Assembly (NCBI GenBank): GCA_021769625.1
Contig: JAETSN010000019.1
Coordinates: 1-61,386, forward strand
Origin: [Clostridium] symbiosum
GTDB taxonomy: Bacteria; Bacillota; Clostridia; Lachnospirales; Lachnospiraceae
Length of the DNA stretch: 61,386 nucleotides
Reading direction: 5' to 3'
A program made the position numbers and the translations under genes. Under the pieces are notes generated by a model. It was not told the DNA's origin. It did no database searches and worked only from the letters and a program-made list of their open reading frames with translations. Shown here piece by piece: positions 50,916-58,909 of this stretch (the stretch's first letter is position 1; each line of letters starts with the position of its first letter).

Positions 50916-52130
50916 CTACCCTTCCATCCGAATCCGCGAGATCGTCCCGTCAATCTCCTCAAACTTCTCCGCAAATTCCCTCTCGCTCATCACCGGCGTG
51001 ATATAACCGTACTCTCCAGGCAGGCTCTCAAGAAATACCACCCTGCCGTTCCCGAACTCGGCAGCCGCTTTCGCCTCCGGCACTTTATCTCTCTCAAGCC
51101 GCACAAAAAAACGCCGTCTGGAGGAAGGCAAGTCCGCGAGCGCGATCTTTTCTTCCGCCCAGTCGATCTGCAGATGGGTTCCCATAAACCTGGCAGCCTC
51201 GATCACATCCGCCGCCACCGCGCTGGCTGTGGGGAGTTTTCCCGCACCGCTGCCATAATACATGGAATCCCCCAACATATTCCCCTTCACAAACACCGCG
51301 TTGAACACGCCGTTCACGCTGTAGAGAGGATGTTCCTGCCCGATCAGCACCGGCGACACCATGGCGAGATAACCGTCCTCCGTCAGCTTGCTCATCGCCA
51401 GCAGCTTGATAGTCCTTCCCATCTTCTTCGCGTACATAAAGTCTTCCGCTGTCAGTTTTGTGATGCCTTCCGTATAAATCTCCTGATAATCCACACTCTT
51501 GCCGCTCATCAGGGAAGATAAGATAGCGATCTTCCGGCAGGCATCATACCCTTCCACATCCGCCTCCGGATTCCGCTCCGCAAACCCCAGCTCCTGTGCT
51601 TCCTTCAGCACTTCCGCAAAAGCCGCGCCGTCTTTCTCCATCTTGGTCAGGATATAGTTGGTCGTTCCGTTCACGATACCGCTGATATCTAAAATATTTT
51701 CCTGTTTCAATGCATTGTTCAATGTCCGTATGATCGGAATGCCGCCGCCCACACTGGCTTCAAAAAAATAATTGCAGTGATGCTCCGCTGCGATCCTGAT
51801 CAGTTCCGCGCCGTGGTTCGCCACCAGTTCCTTGTTGGAGGTGCAGACGCTCTTTCCCGCCATCAGGGCTTTCTTCGTAAATGTATAGGCAGGCTCATTT
51901 CCTCCCATCGTCTCGCAGACGATCTTTACCTCCGGATCATTCACGATCGTATCCACATCATGCACCAGCTTCTCCCGCACAGGATCTCCCTCAAACTCCC
52001 GCAGATCCAGCACATATTTCACATGTACGCCCTGCCCTGCTGCCCTCTCGATCCTGTCCTGATTCTTTTCGATCACTTCCGCCACACCGCTGCCGATGTT
52101 TCCGTATCCGTATATTGCCGCTTCTATCAT
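50916..52130 (-). CDS. hom: Homoserine dehydrogenase
   Basis: A 404-residue NAD(P)-dependent enzyme. The nucleotide-binding motif is IYGYGNIGSG at the N-terminus, and the catalytic region has ASVGGGIPIIRTLNNAL, GIVNGTTNYILTKM, GFAERNPEADVEGYDACRKIAIL. The last 65 residues (RRFFVRLERDKVPEAKAAAEFG) look like an ACT domain that would bind threonine. The ATG at 52130 is chosen because MIEAAIYGYG aligns with the fold; a GTG at 52142 is the alternative and neither has a strong ribosome binding site. It is the first gene of the hom / PGM-like / lysC series. Confidence 0.94.
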   Translation of the reverse strand: MIEAAIYGYGNIGSGVAEVIEKNQDRIERAAGQGVHVKYVLDLREFEGDPVREKLVHDVDTIVNDPEVKIVCETMGGNEPAYTFTKKALMAGKSVCTSNKELVANHGAELIRIAAEHHCNYFFEASVGGGIPIIRTLNNALKQENILDISGIVNGTTNYILTKMEKDGAAFAEVLKEAQELGFAERNPEADVEGYDACRKIAILSSLMSGKSVDYQEIYTEGITKLTAEDFMYAKKMGRTIKLLAMSKLTEDGYLAMVSPVLIGQEHPLYSVNGVFNAVFVKGNMLGDSMYYGSGAGKLPTASAVAADVIEAARFMGTHLQIDWAEEKIALADLPSSRRRFFVRLERDKVPEAKAAAEFGNGRVVFLESLPGEYGYITPVMSEREFAEKFEEIDGTISRIRMEG

Positions 52131-52250
52131 AGGAATAACCACGCCTTTCTCTCTGCTGTCCGGTGTAACCGCCCCGCCTCCCGCAAACTTTGCCGCCGGG
52201 TATAAACCCCTGTTGGATCACCGTATAATATTACCGTTTTGTCGCGAGTT

Positions 52251-52279
52251 ATTTTACCACGAATACCGCAGATATGCAA
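52251..52279 (-). promoter_or_regulatory. Promoter of hom
   Basis: On the minus strand TTGCAT (52279-52274), a 17-nt spacer and TAAAAT (52256-52251). The leader is about 115 nt and contains small inverted repeats but no recognisable T-box or threonine leader peptide. Confidence 0.75.
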
Positions 52280-52287
52280 GGAAAATA

Positions 52288-52319
52288 AAAAGGCAGTTAA
52301 CTTTTGAAAACTGCCTTTT
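52288..52319. terminator. Strong bidirectional terminator upstream of hom
   Basis: AAAAGGCAGTT (52288-52298) pairs perfectly with AACTGCCTTTT (52309-52319). It lies upstream of the hom promoter, so it is not an attenuator of hom; it probably ended transcription from genes now reduced to the remnants at 52396-52669. Confidence 0.8.
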
Positions 52320-52395
52320 GCCCTTATAAACCGCATTATGCCGCTCTGTGATTCCCTGTATCACAAATACCGCAAATATTATTTTTTCTCTTCCT

Positions 52396-52500
52396 TCACA
52401 TATTTTTCAATAACACACTCATGCCCTTCATAACCGGATTTGCATAATAAGCCTTTGCTCTGTAATATGCCGTCAGAATCCCGATGCGGCCAGCGACCTG
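52396..52500 (-). pseudogene. C-terminal fragment of an unknown protein
   Basis: The minus-strand frame that stops at 52396 ends GRIGILTAYYRAKAYYANP...LLKNM and reads like genuine coding sequence, but it runs upstream into the antisense of another fragment without a start of its own. I cannot name the family. Its abrupt junction near 52500 with the plus-strand remnant suggests rearrangement. Confidence 0.35.
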
Positions 52501-52669
52501 ACTACGCCCTCCCATCTGGAGCCGTCTGTCACATTTGAAAATTCCAATCAGTGAGCTGAAGCTTTTAACCATCGGTACTGTGAATGATATGTATACCGAA
52601 CTGCACCGTGACGACACGCTGAAGGAATTTTCAAGATTACCTCTGCAAAGTGACTTTAATAAATTTTGA
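52483..52669 (+). pseudogene. Junction of two gene fragments, possibly of phage origin
   Basis: One plus-strand frame ends at 52554 (TPSHLEPSVTFENSNQ, no start in view) and overlaps a second, TTG-initiable frame at 52535-52669 of 44 codons (LKIPISELKLLTIGTVNDM...DFNKF). The tight overlap and character recall adjacent phage structural genes, but I cannot confirm a family. Together with the fragment at 52396 this fills most of the 430-base gap before the AbiE locus. Confidence 0.35.
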
Positions 52670-52705
52670 TTAAATTCTGCTTATAAAATTAACTGCCGAA
52701 ATTAG

Positions 52706-52734
52706 TTGAAACTTTCTTTTTTTTGTTGTATCAT
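52706..52734 (+). promoter_or_regulatory. Promoter of the AbiE toxin-antitoxin operon
   Basis: TTGAAA (52706-52711), a 17-nt T-rich spacer and TATCAT (52729-52734) lie 20 nt upstream of the antitoxin ATG. Confidence 0.75.
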
Positions 52735-52753
52735 ATAGGCAGAGGTGATTCAC

Positions 52754-53332
52754 ATGAATGGACTTACTGAAAATAAAAAGTTCATCACTACCGCTGAACT
52801 AAAGGATATGGGATACTCCTATTACAAAATAGGCAAGCTTGTAAAAGACGGGCTCATTCGCCGCGTCAATCGAAGCACTTATGAAAATCTTTCATACAAA
52901 GGCGATGAGAATGACTTCTTCAGCGCGGAAGCCTTCGTGCCGAATGGTGTCATATGCCTCATGAGTGCCGCCAGATATTATGAACTAACTAACTTCCTGC
53001 CGGACTCGATCGATGTGGCGATAGATCGAAAGAAAAAGGTTGTCACTCTGCCGGACTGGCCGGAAATAAAGATATTCTACTTTGACCCAGCCCGCATGGA
53101 TCTTGGAGTTACCGAAGTTCGTGAAGGCGATAATGTTTTTCACATCTTCGATATCGAAAAAACTGTCGTAGATATCATCTATTACAGGAACAAGATCGGC
53201 ATTGAAGAAACATCGGAGGTGCTTAAGAATTACCTGAAGCGCAGAGACAGGCAGATTGATAGGCTATATGCCTATGCAAAACGGCTCAGGTGCGAAAAGG
53301 TCGTCAGAACATATCTGGAGGTGCTTGTGTGA
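52754..53332 (+). CDS. AbiEi-family antitoxin / transcriptional repressor (type IV TA)
   Basis: A 192-residue protein with an N-terminal winged helix (FITTAELKDMGYSYYKIGKLVKDGLIRRV) followed by the AbiEi antitoxin domain (GVICLMSAARYYELTN, DIEKTVVDIIYYRNKIG). Such proteins repress their own promoter and neutralise the nucleotidyltransferase toxin. The ATG at 52754 has AGAGGTG six nt upstream; a GTG at 52745 is an alternative. Its stop overlaps the toxin start by one base. The locus looks AT-rich and lies among gene remnants, consistent with recent gain. Confidence 0.92.
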   Translation: MNGLTENKKFITTAELKDMGYSYYKIGKLVKDGLIRRVNRSTYENLSYKGDENDFFSAEAFVPNGVICLMSAARYYELTNFLPDSIDVAIDRKKKVVTLPDWPEIKIFYFDPARMDLGVTEVREGDNVFHIFDIEKTVVDIIYYRNKIGIEETSEVLKNYLKRRDRQIDRLYAYAKRLRCEKVVRTYLEVLV

Positions 53333-54219
53333 TGAATGCAGAAGCCGTTAAAGCGAGATTGAAAAACTTTGCAAAGGATACCGGTCATACATTTCAGGAG
53401 GCTCTCACCTACTACGGGCTGGAACGGACAATCTACCGTATCTCCGTTTCAGAATATGCAGAATACTTCGTATTGAAGGGCGGCATTTTCCTGTATGCGA
53501 TATTTGATCGGAACTATGAACGGGCAACTACGGACATCGATCTTCTGGCGCGTAGAATATCCAACAGCAGCGAGGAAATGAAAGCAGTATTCCAGAACAT
53601 CCTGTCACAGGAAATCGATGATGCCCTCGTGTTTGATATTGATTCCATCACGGTAGAGGAAATTACAGAATTTAAGGAATATCACGGTCTCCACATCTCT
53701 GTCGTCGGATATCTTGACCATACGAGAATACCTGTCGGGATCGATATCGGATTTGGGGATGTTGTTTATCCTGATGCGGTAAAGATGGAGTTCCCGGTCA
53801 TCCTTGACATGGAACCTCCGAAGGTAAACGCCTACTCCCTTGAATCGTCCATTGCAGAAAAGCTGGAGGCTATCATCCATAACGGGTACCTCAACAGCAG
53901 ATACAAAGATTTTTATGACATCTATGTGCTTTCTACGAAATTTACATTCTTGTTTGACAAGTTAAAAAATGCTGTGATTGAAACATTCGAAAACCGAAAG
54001 ACTCCTTTGACAATGGACTCCGCCGCTTTTAGAGATGAGTTTTTGAACGATCCAATGCACCAGACGAGGTGGAAGGCGTTTCTGAAAAAGAAAAAGGCTC
54101 TCATCCAGGTTCCAATGGATGAAGCTATGGCACGCATAAAACTCTTTGTCCGTCCTCTGCTTGAGGATGCGTCATCAGAAGAGATAAGCTGGAAACCAAA
54201 CACAGGCCGTTGGGAATAA
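53332..54219 (+). CDS. AbiEii-family nucleotidyltransferase toxin (type IV TA)
   Basis: A 295-residue protein of the DNA polymerase beta-like nucleotidyltransferase superfamily. The active-site motif is visible: VLKGGIFLYAIF then RATTDIDLLAR with the two metal-binding Asp residues, and an ESSIAEKLEAIIHNGYLNSRYKDFYDIYVL segment typical of AbiEii. AbiEii proteins block growth by modifying tRNA or other RNA and give phage resistance in several hosts. The ATG at 53332 follows GGAGGTG and overlaps the antitoxin stop. A terminator follows at 54242. Confidence 0.92.
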   Translation: MNAEAVKARLKNFAKDTGHTFQEALTYYGLERTIYRISVSEYAEYFVLKGGIFLYAIFDRNYERATTDIDLLARRISNSSEEMKAVFQNILSQEIDDALVFDIDSITVEEITEFKEYHGLHISVVGYLDHTRIPVGIDIGFGDVVYPDAVKMEFPVILDMEPPKVNAYSLESSIAEKLEAIIHNGYLNSRYKDFYDIYVLSTKFTFLFDKLKNAVIETFENRKTPLTMDSAAFRDEFLNDPMHQTRWKAFLKKKKALIQVPMDEAMARIKLFVRPLLEDASSEEISWKPNTGRWE

Positions 54220-54241
54220 AAGCAAACACATACAGATTTTT

Positions 54242-54265
54242 AAAGAGTCGAGCAATCGGCTCTTT
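54242..54265 (+). terminator. Terminator of the AbiE operon
   Basis: A 10-bp stem (AAAGAGTCGA with TCGGCTCTTT, one G-U pair) with a GCAA loop is followed by TCTTTT at 54266-54271. Confidence 0.85.
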
Positions 54266-54275
54266 TCTTTTACCC

Positions 54276-54383
54276 GAGATTGGAAAGGAGGAACCGAATG
54301 GCTGGCAGAATCTTATCTTCTTAAAGAACGGAGAATATCTGAGCACCATCCTCGCAAACCCGCTCCGATCAAAACTGCCGTAA
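54276..54383 (+). pseudogene. Short C-terminal gene remnant
   Basis: A frame without a start codon reads EIGKEEPNGWQNLIFLKNG and continues to NPLRSKLP before a stop at 54381. It reads like coding sequence but no family is recognised. The rest of the 348-base gap up to 54567 holds the promoter at 54500 and nothing else identified. Confidence 0.3.
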
Positions 54384-54499
54384 CCTGATACATCTTTTTA
54401 CCCCTTTCTTCTCTGATATTTCCATTATAGCATCCGTATGCCGCAATTCCTATATCACATATTTGACTCAGGCAGGCTGAAGTCAAAAAAATGAAAACA

Positions 54500-54528
54500 T
54501 AGACTTGAAAATTCTGCTATGTTATACT
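54500..54528 (+). promoter_or_regulatory. Probable promoter of the M16 peptidase gene
   Basis: TAGACT (54500-54505), a 17-nt spacer and TATACT (54523-54528). The -35 is only a fair match; the leader is about 33 nt. Confidence 0.5.
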
Positions 54529-54567
54529 TAACTAAACAATTTACAACAAAGCAGGGGGATACACCAT

Positions 54568-57500
54568 ATGGAACGGAAAAAGAAAACGGCATTCTTATTG
54601 ACGCTGGCGATGGTCCTGCAGCTTACCGCATGTGCCCGAACCTCCGCCCCGTCCACAAAAGGAACAGACCCCGGCAGCCCGGAAACAGCCGCATCTGAAG
54701 CAGCCGCACCCGAAGCGGATGCTGATATCCTTCCCGCTGTGGGGGAGGAAATCTCCGGCTTCACCCTGCAGGAAGCGGCACCCTACGGCCCGCTGAACGC
54801 CGAAATCCTTATGTTTACCCATGAAAAGAGCGGGGCACAGCTCTGCTATATTAAAAATGGCGACACCAACCGGGCGTTTTCCATCGCTTACCGGACTCCC
54901 CTTGTGGACGAGACGGACGCCAACCACATTTTTGAGCACGCCATCATCGCTTCTTCCGAAAAGTATCCCAGCAAGGATCTGTTTTTTGATCTGGCCGGAA
55001 AGACCTATAATACCTATGTCAACGCCTATACACACCTTCCTTTTACCGTATATCCGGTGGGCAGCCAGAGCGAGGAACAGCTCCTTTTGATGGCGGACGC
55101 CTATTTGAGCTGTATGGTCAGCCCGGATCTGCTCCACGATGAACGCATTTTCCGGCGGGAGGCGCTTCGCTATATGCTCTATGATGTGGAGGAGCCGATC
55201 TCCATGGGCGGCACCGTATTCAGTGAGGACATGGGATACATGGCTGACATAAACGCAGAGGCTATGCGCAATCTTCTGCAGGCGCTCTATCCCGGCGAAT
55301 ATGCCGCAAATTATATCGGCCGTGCTCATATCAACTACCGGGATCTCACCTATGAACATATGGCGGAGACTTTCGAGCGGTATTACAGCTTCGACAACTC
55401 CCTGATCTTAGTCTACGGCGATCTGGACTACCGCAGTTTTCTCAAATTTCTCGATGAGGAGTATCTCTCCAAAGCGGAAAAACGAGGCACCGATCTGAGC
55501 GCCTATGACGATCCCGTCTCCGCCCCAGGCTATGTGGAAGAAATCGCCTATGCTCCGGCTTACGAAGGCGACGCCACCGAGGATGCCTCCTGCATTTTCT
55601 ACGGGATAGACCTGGACGGACAAGACTGGGAAACGCTGGCACAGTACGATCTGTTCTCGTCTATGTTAAACAGCGACAGCTCGCCCCTCCACGAAAACCT
55701 GAGAGCGGCAGGACTGACGACTCCTGTCTTTACCGAACTCACTCTGGACAGCGAAAAACCGCTCTTTCTTTTTGAGATGGAGGATGCAGACCCGGAGGAT
55801 GCCGCAGCATTGAAAGCCGCGGTGGACAGCACGCTGTCGGATATTGCCAAAAACGGGCTTGATGAGGGGCTGGTGGAGACGGTCCTGAAAACCAAAAGGC
55901 TCGATGACTATACCGCAATGGAATACACGGACGTTGTCATTGAGGAAGTTTTCCCCCTGATCTGCACAAAATGGGCGCAGACCGGTGAAACAGATATCCT
56001 CCTTGACAGCGAGGACGCTTTCTCGGCAATGCAGCAGGATACACAGCAGACATTGATCCGTAAGCTGGCGGACACACTGAAAAATGCTCCGCGCAGCGCC
56101 ATGGTCACCACCATCCCAAAACCGGGCCTTGCAGAACAGATCCTGGCAGAGCAGGAGGCATACCTTGCCGAAATGAAGGCATCCATGACCCCTGAAGAAC
56201 TGGAACAGATGGTAATAGATACACTGGCGTTTGATGAGTGGAACGCCTCGGAACAGTCCAACAGCGATATTGTCATCCCGGTGGAAGATCTCCCGGAACC
56301 GGAGCCCGCTGCAAAATTTACCAAAGAAACTGTCGACGGGGCAGTGTATTACGCGGCCGCTTCCGATATGGAAAAGATCAGCCTCCACCGGATCCAGTTT
56401 GATACCGGCGCCGTGCCCGAGGAGGACCTTCATTATATCCACCTCTATTCCATCCTGCTTGAGGAACTGGCAGCCGGAGACTACAGCAAGGCGCAGAAAG
56501 ATGATCTGATGGCACAGTACCTTTATCAGTTCAACGTCAGCGACATCTACCCGGAAACCGGGGAAAATCAATACCCCATGCTCAGTATAGAATGGTACTG
56601 TCTGGCGGAGGATTACGAGACAAGCCTCCAGCTGCTGTTAGAGATCATGAGCGGATTAAGGCTGGATGACAGGGACGAGCTGATCCGGGTTCTGGACAAA
56701 CGCCTGCCCTCTTTGGATCATGCAAAGGAGGACCCCTATTCTCTCAGCGAAACGCTCGCCTTAACAGGGGTGAGCAAAAGCCACCGGTATTACGACTATC
56801 TGGCCAGACAGCGGTTTTATGAATTTGCGAGTGAACTGCGAACGCAGCTGGACAAAAACCCAGACGCTATGGACACGGTCGCGGCAAAACTTGATTCGGT
56901 TCAGAAACTGATCCTGCACAGAGACCGCATGGCGGTGATGAATGTCGCTCCCAAAGATGAGCTGGAACAGATTTCCGCCCTTTCCAGACAAATGCTTGGA
57001 GAATTGCCCTCCCTGCCGTCAGTGGAGGCAGACTATGAACTGCCGCAGTACCCGGACAGGACGGCAGTGATCATGGAGGCCTCAAGCTCCTCCACCTTCT
57101 CGGTCAGCGACACCTCGCTGATCGATGGCCTCCCCGGCAGTTTTTACCCCTTTGCCATGGCGTTGAGCGACAGATACATTGTGCCCAGGATCCGCTTTCA
57201 GGGCCTTGCCTACAGCGCGGCAATGGGGCATTACAGAGCTTTGGACTACATCTACACTTACGCCGACAGCGATCCCGATATCGCCAATACGCTTTTGGTC
57301 ATCGACGGGGAAGCGGAGGCGTTGGCCTCTATGGAACTGACACAGGAGGAACTGGACAGTTATATTTTATATTCCTATGCCTTTGTGACCTATCCCTCGG
57401 GAAACCTGAATCAGTATATGGAGGCGATGGACCGGGATCTGTCCGGCTTTGATGTCGAAAATCTGCAAAGGCTTGCCGCTGAGATCAAAACCGCGTCCGT

Positions 57501-57645
57501 CAGCGATCAGGAGCAGGCGGTGGAGGTGATGCGCGAACTGCTCAAAAACCAGCATTTAGTCACGGTCGGCAACGCCGAACTGATCCGGTCGGCGGAAAAC
57601 TTATTCGACCAGATCTATGACTATCGAAAACCTTCAGGCCAATGA
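54568..57645 (+). CDS. M16C-family zinc metallopeptidase lipoprotein (PreP-like)
   Basis: A 1025-residue protein. A lipoprotein signal ends in LTAC (Cys22) and a 35-residue Ala/Ser/Glu linker follows. The inverted zinc motif HxxEH is intact in ANHIFEHAIIASSEKYP (near residue 120), and the second acidic site lies in TVFSEDMGYMADIN. The length and the GSRKYP-like SSEKYPSKDLFF segment place it with the PreP/falcilysin clamshell peptidases, which digest peptides of limited size. Most relatives are cytoplasmic or organellar, so a surface-anchored form is notable. It converges with the kinase gene at 57650, only four nt away, with no room for a terminator. Confidence 0.9.
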   Translation: MERKKKTAFLLTLAMVLQLTACARTSAPSTKGTDPGSPETAASEAAAPEADADILPAVGEEISGFTLQEAAPYGPLNAEILMFTHEKSGAQLCYIKNGDTNRAFSIAYRTPLVDETDANHIFEHAIIASSEKYPSKDLFFDLAGKTYNTYVNAYTHLPFTVYPVGSQSEEQLLLMADAYLSCMVSPDLLHDERIFRREALRYMLYDVEEPISMGGTVFSEDMGYMADINAEAMRNLLQALYPGEYAANYIGRAHINYRDLTYEHMAETFERYYSFDNSLILVYGDLDYRSFLKFLDEEYLSKAEKRGTDLSAYDDPVSAPGYVEEIAYAPAYEGDATEDASCIFYGIDLDGQDWETLAQYDLFSSMLNSDSSPLHENLRAAGLTTPVFTELTLDSEKPLFLFEMEDADPEDAAALKAAVDSTLSDIAKNGLDEGLVETVLKTKRLDDYTAMEYTDVVIEEVFPLICTKWAQTGETDILLDSEDAFSAMQQDTQQTLIRKLADTLKNAPRSAMVTTIPKPGLAEQILAEQEAYLAEMKASMTPEELEQMVIDTLAFDEWNASEQSNSDIVIPVEDLPEPEPAAKFTKETVDGAVYYAAASDMEKISLHRIQFDTGAVPEEDLHYIHLYSILLEELAAGDYSKAQKDDLMAQYLYQFNVSDIYPETGENQYPMLSIEWYCLAEDYETSLQLLLEIMSGLRLDDRDELIRVLDKRLPSLDHAKEDPYSLSETLALTGVSKSHRYYDYLARQRFYEFASELRTQLDKNPDAMDTVAAKLDSVQKLILHRDRMAVMNVAPKDELEQISALSRQMLGELPSLPSVEADYELPQYPDRTAVIMEASSSSTFSVSDTSLIDGLPGSFYPFAMALSDRYIVPRIRFQGLAYSAAMGHYRALDYIYTYADSDPDIANTLLVIDGEAEALASMELTQEELDSYILYSYAFVTYPSGNLNQYMEAMDRDLSGFDVENLQRLAAEIKTASVSDQEQAVEVMRELLKNQHLVTVGNAELIRSAENLFDQIYDYRKPSGQ

Positions 57646-57649
57646 CCTC

Positions 57650-58759
57650 CTACAGATACCGCTCCGCGATCCCCTGCAGGACCTCCCATTTCTCCTCCAG
57701 GTCCTTCACCATCTTAAGCTGCGTCCTGCAGCGGTCAAGGTTATGCCCCGGGCGGTGGATCTTATAGTAATGATCCCCCTCCAGATAATCGGTCAGAAAC
57801 CGGATGCCCTGTTCCAGCGTGATCACCTTTGCGCCCATGGGAAGCATCCGGATTTCCGTCCCGGTCAGGGCCCCCTCGCATCCTTCCACAAACCCTTTTG
57901 TATAGACGGAAAACAGTTCCACATCGCAGGATATCTTCGTCAGATCCTTCTCGTCCTCCGCCCCGGTGCAGGCGCCGAAACGGATGGCATCACCGTAATC
58001 GTACAGCGCGGATCCCGGCATCACCGTATCCAGATCGATCACACAGATCGCTTTCCCTGTCTCATCATCTATCATGATATTGTTCAGCTTCGTATCGTTG
58101 TGCGTTACCCTGAGCGGAATCTCCCCCGCCGCCAGCATGTCGCAGATCACATGACAGTCTTTTTCCCGCTCCAGTATAAACTGGATCTCGTCCTGCACCG
58201 CAGATGCCCGGTCCATGACATCCTCCTTCAGCGCCTTCTTAAAATCTGCCAGCCGGCTCGCCGTATTATGAAAATCCGGGATCGTCTCATGCAGCGTCCC
58301 CGCCGGATACTCCGAGAGCATCTTCTGGAAATGTCCGAACGCCAGAGCGGTCTCATAAAAATCCTCCGGCTCCTTCACCGCGTCATAACATGTGGCGCCG
58401 TCAATAAACCCGTACATCCGCCAGTAAGTGCCGTCCTCCCTCTGATAATAGGAATCGCCGCCCTTTGTAAAGATCACGCGAAGCGTCTCCCGCTCGGGGT
58501 CTCCGCCCTTCTCCGCGATCTTCTTTCTCAGAAATTCCGTCACATTCACCACGTTTTCCATCAATTCCCAGGGCTTTTTAAAAATCTCATGGTTGATGCG
58601 CTGCAGGATATATTTTTTATACTCTGTCTCTGTTTTACATGTCACCAGGCAGGTATCGTTGATATGCCCGTTCCCGTGTGCTTTCACGCTCTCCGGCACG
58701 CCCTCCGTCTCAAACTGCTCCGCGATCTGAAACATTTCCCTGTCCTCTCTCTCCATCAT
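57650..58759 (-). CDS. nahK: N-acetylhexosamine 1-kinase-like phosphotransferase
   Basis: A 369-residue kinase of the aminoglycoside phosphotransferase fold: nucleotide-binding N-lobe with KKYILQRINHEIFK, catalytic loop THNDTKLNNIM (HxDxxxxN) and metal motif VIDLDTVMPG. The residue pattern resembles NahK, which phosphorylates GlcNAc and GalNAc at C1 using ATP, and the gene lies directly downstream of a GH112 phosphorylase that releases such sugars. The ATG at 58759 follows GAGGGGG; a second ATG is adjacent at 58756. Confidence 0.88.
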   Translation of the reverse strand: MMEREDREMFQIAEQFETEGVPESVKAHGNGHINDTCLVTCKTETEYKKYILQRINHEIFKKPWELMENVVNVTEFLRKKIAEKGGDPERETLRVIFTKGGDSYYQREDGTYWRMYGFIDGATCYDAVKEPEDFYETALAFGHFQKMLSEYPAGTLHETIPDFHNTASRLADFKKALKEDVMDRASAVQDEIQFILEREKDCHVICDMLAAGEIPLRVTHNDTKLNNIMIDDETGKAICVIDLDTVMPGSALYDYGDAIRFGACTGAEDEKDLTKISCDVELFSVYTKGFVEGCEGALTGTEIRMLPMGAKVITLEQGIRFLTDYLEGDHYYKIHRPGHNLDRCRTQLKMVKDLEEKWEVLQGIAERYL

Positions 58760-58909
58760 TTTCCCCCTCTTCCTTTTCTCATCCTGCCACGCCGCGTCCG
58801 ATGACATAACATATTCTGCAATACACACTGCCTGCCCATATCATCATATCATGGCATGCAGATATCCTGTCAATCCTATGGGCGTAAAAGGCAGCCGCAA
58901 ACAAATCGA

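Noticed and set aside
50762-50974. 70-codon frame overlapping element D and the end of hom
   Set aside because: Same artefact as at 37937; it is antisense to the element core and overlaps hom in another frame.
52131-52320. T-box or attenuator in the hom leader
   Set aside because: The strong hairpin at 52288-52319 is upstream of the hom promoter, and no T-box sequence or threonine-rich leader peptide is present.
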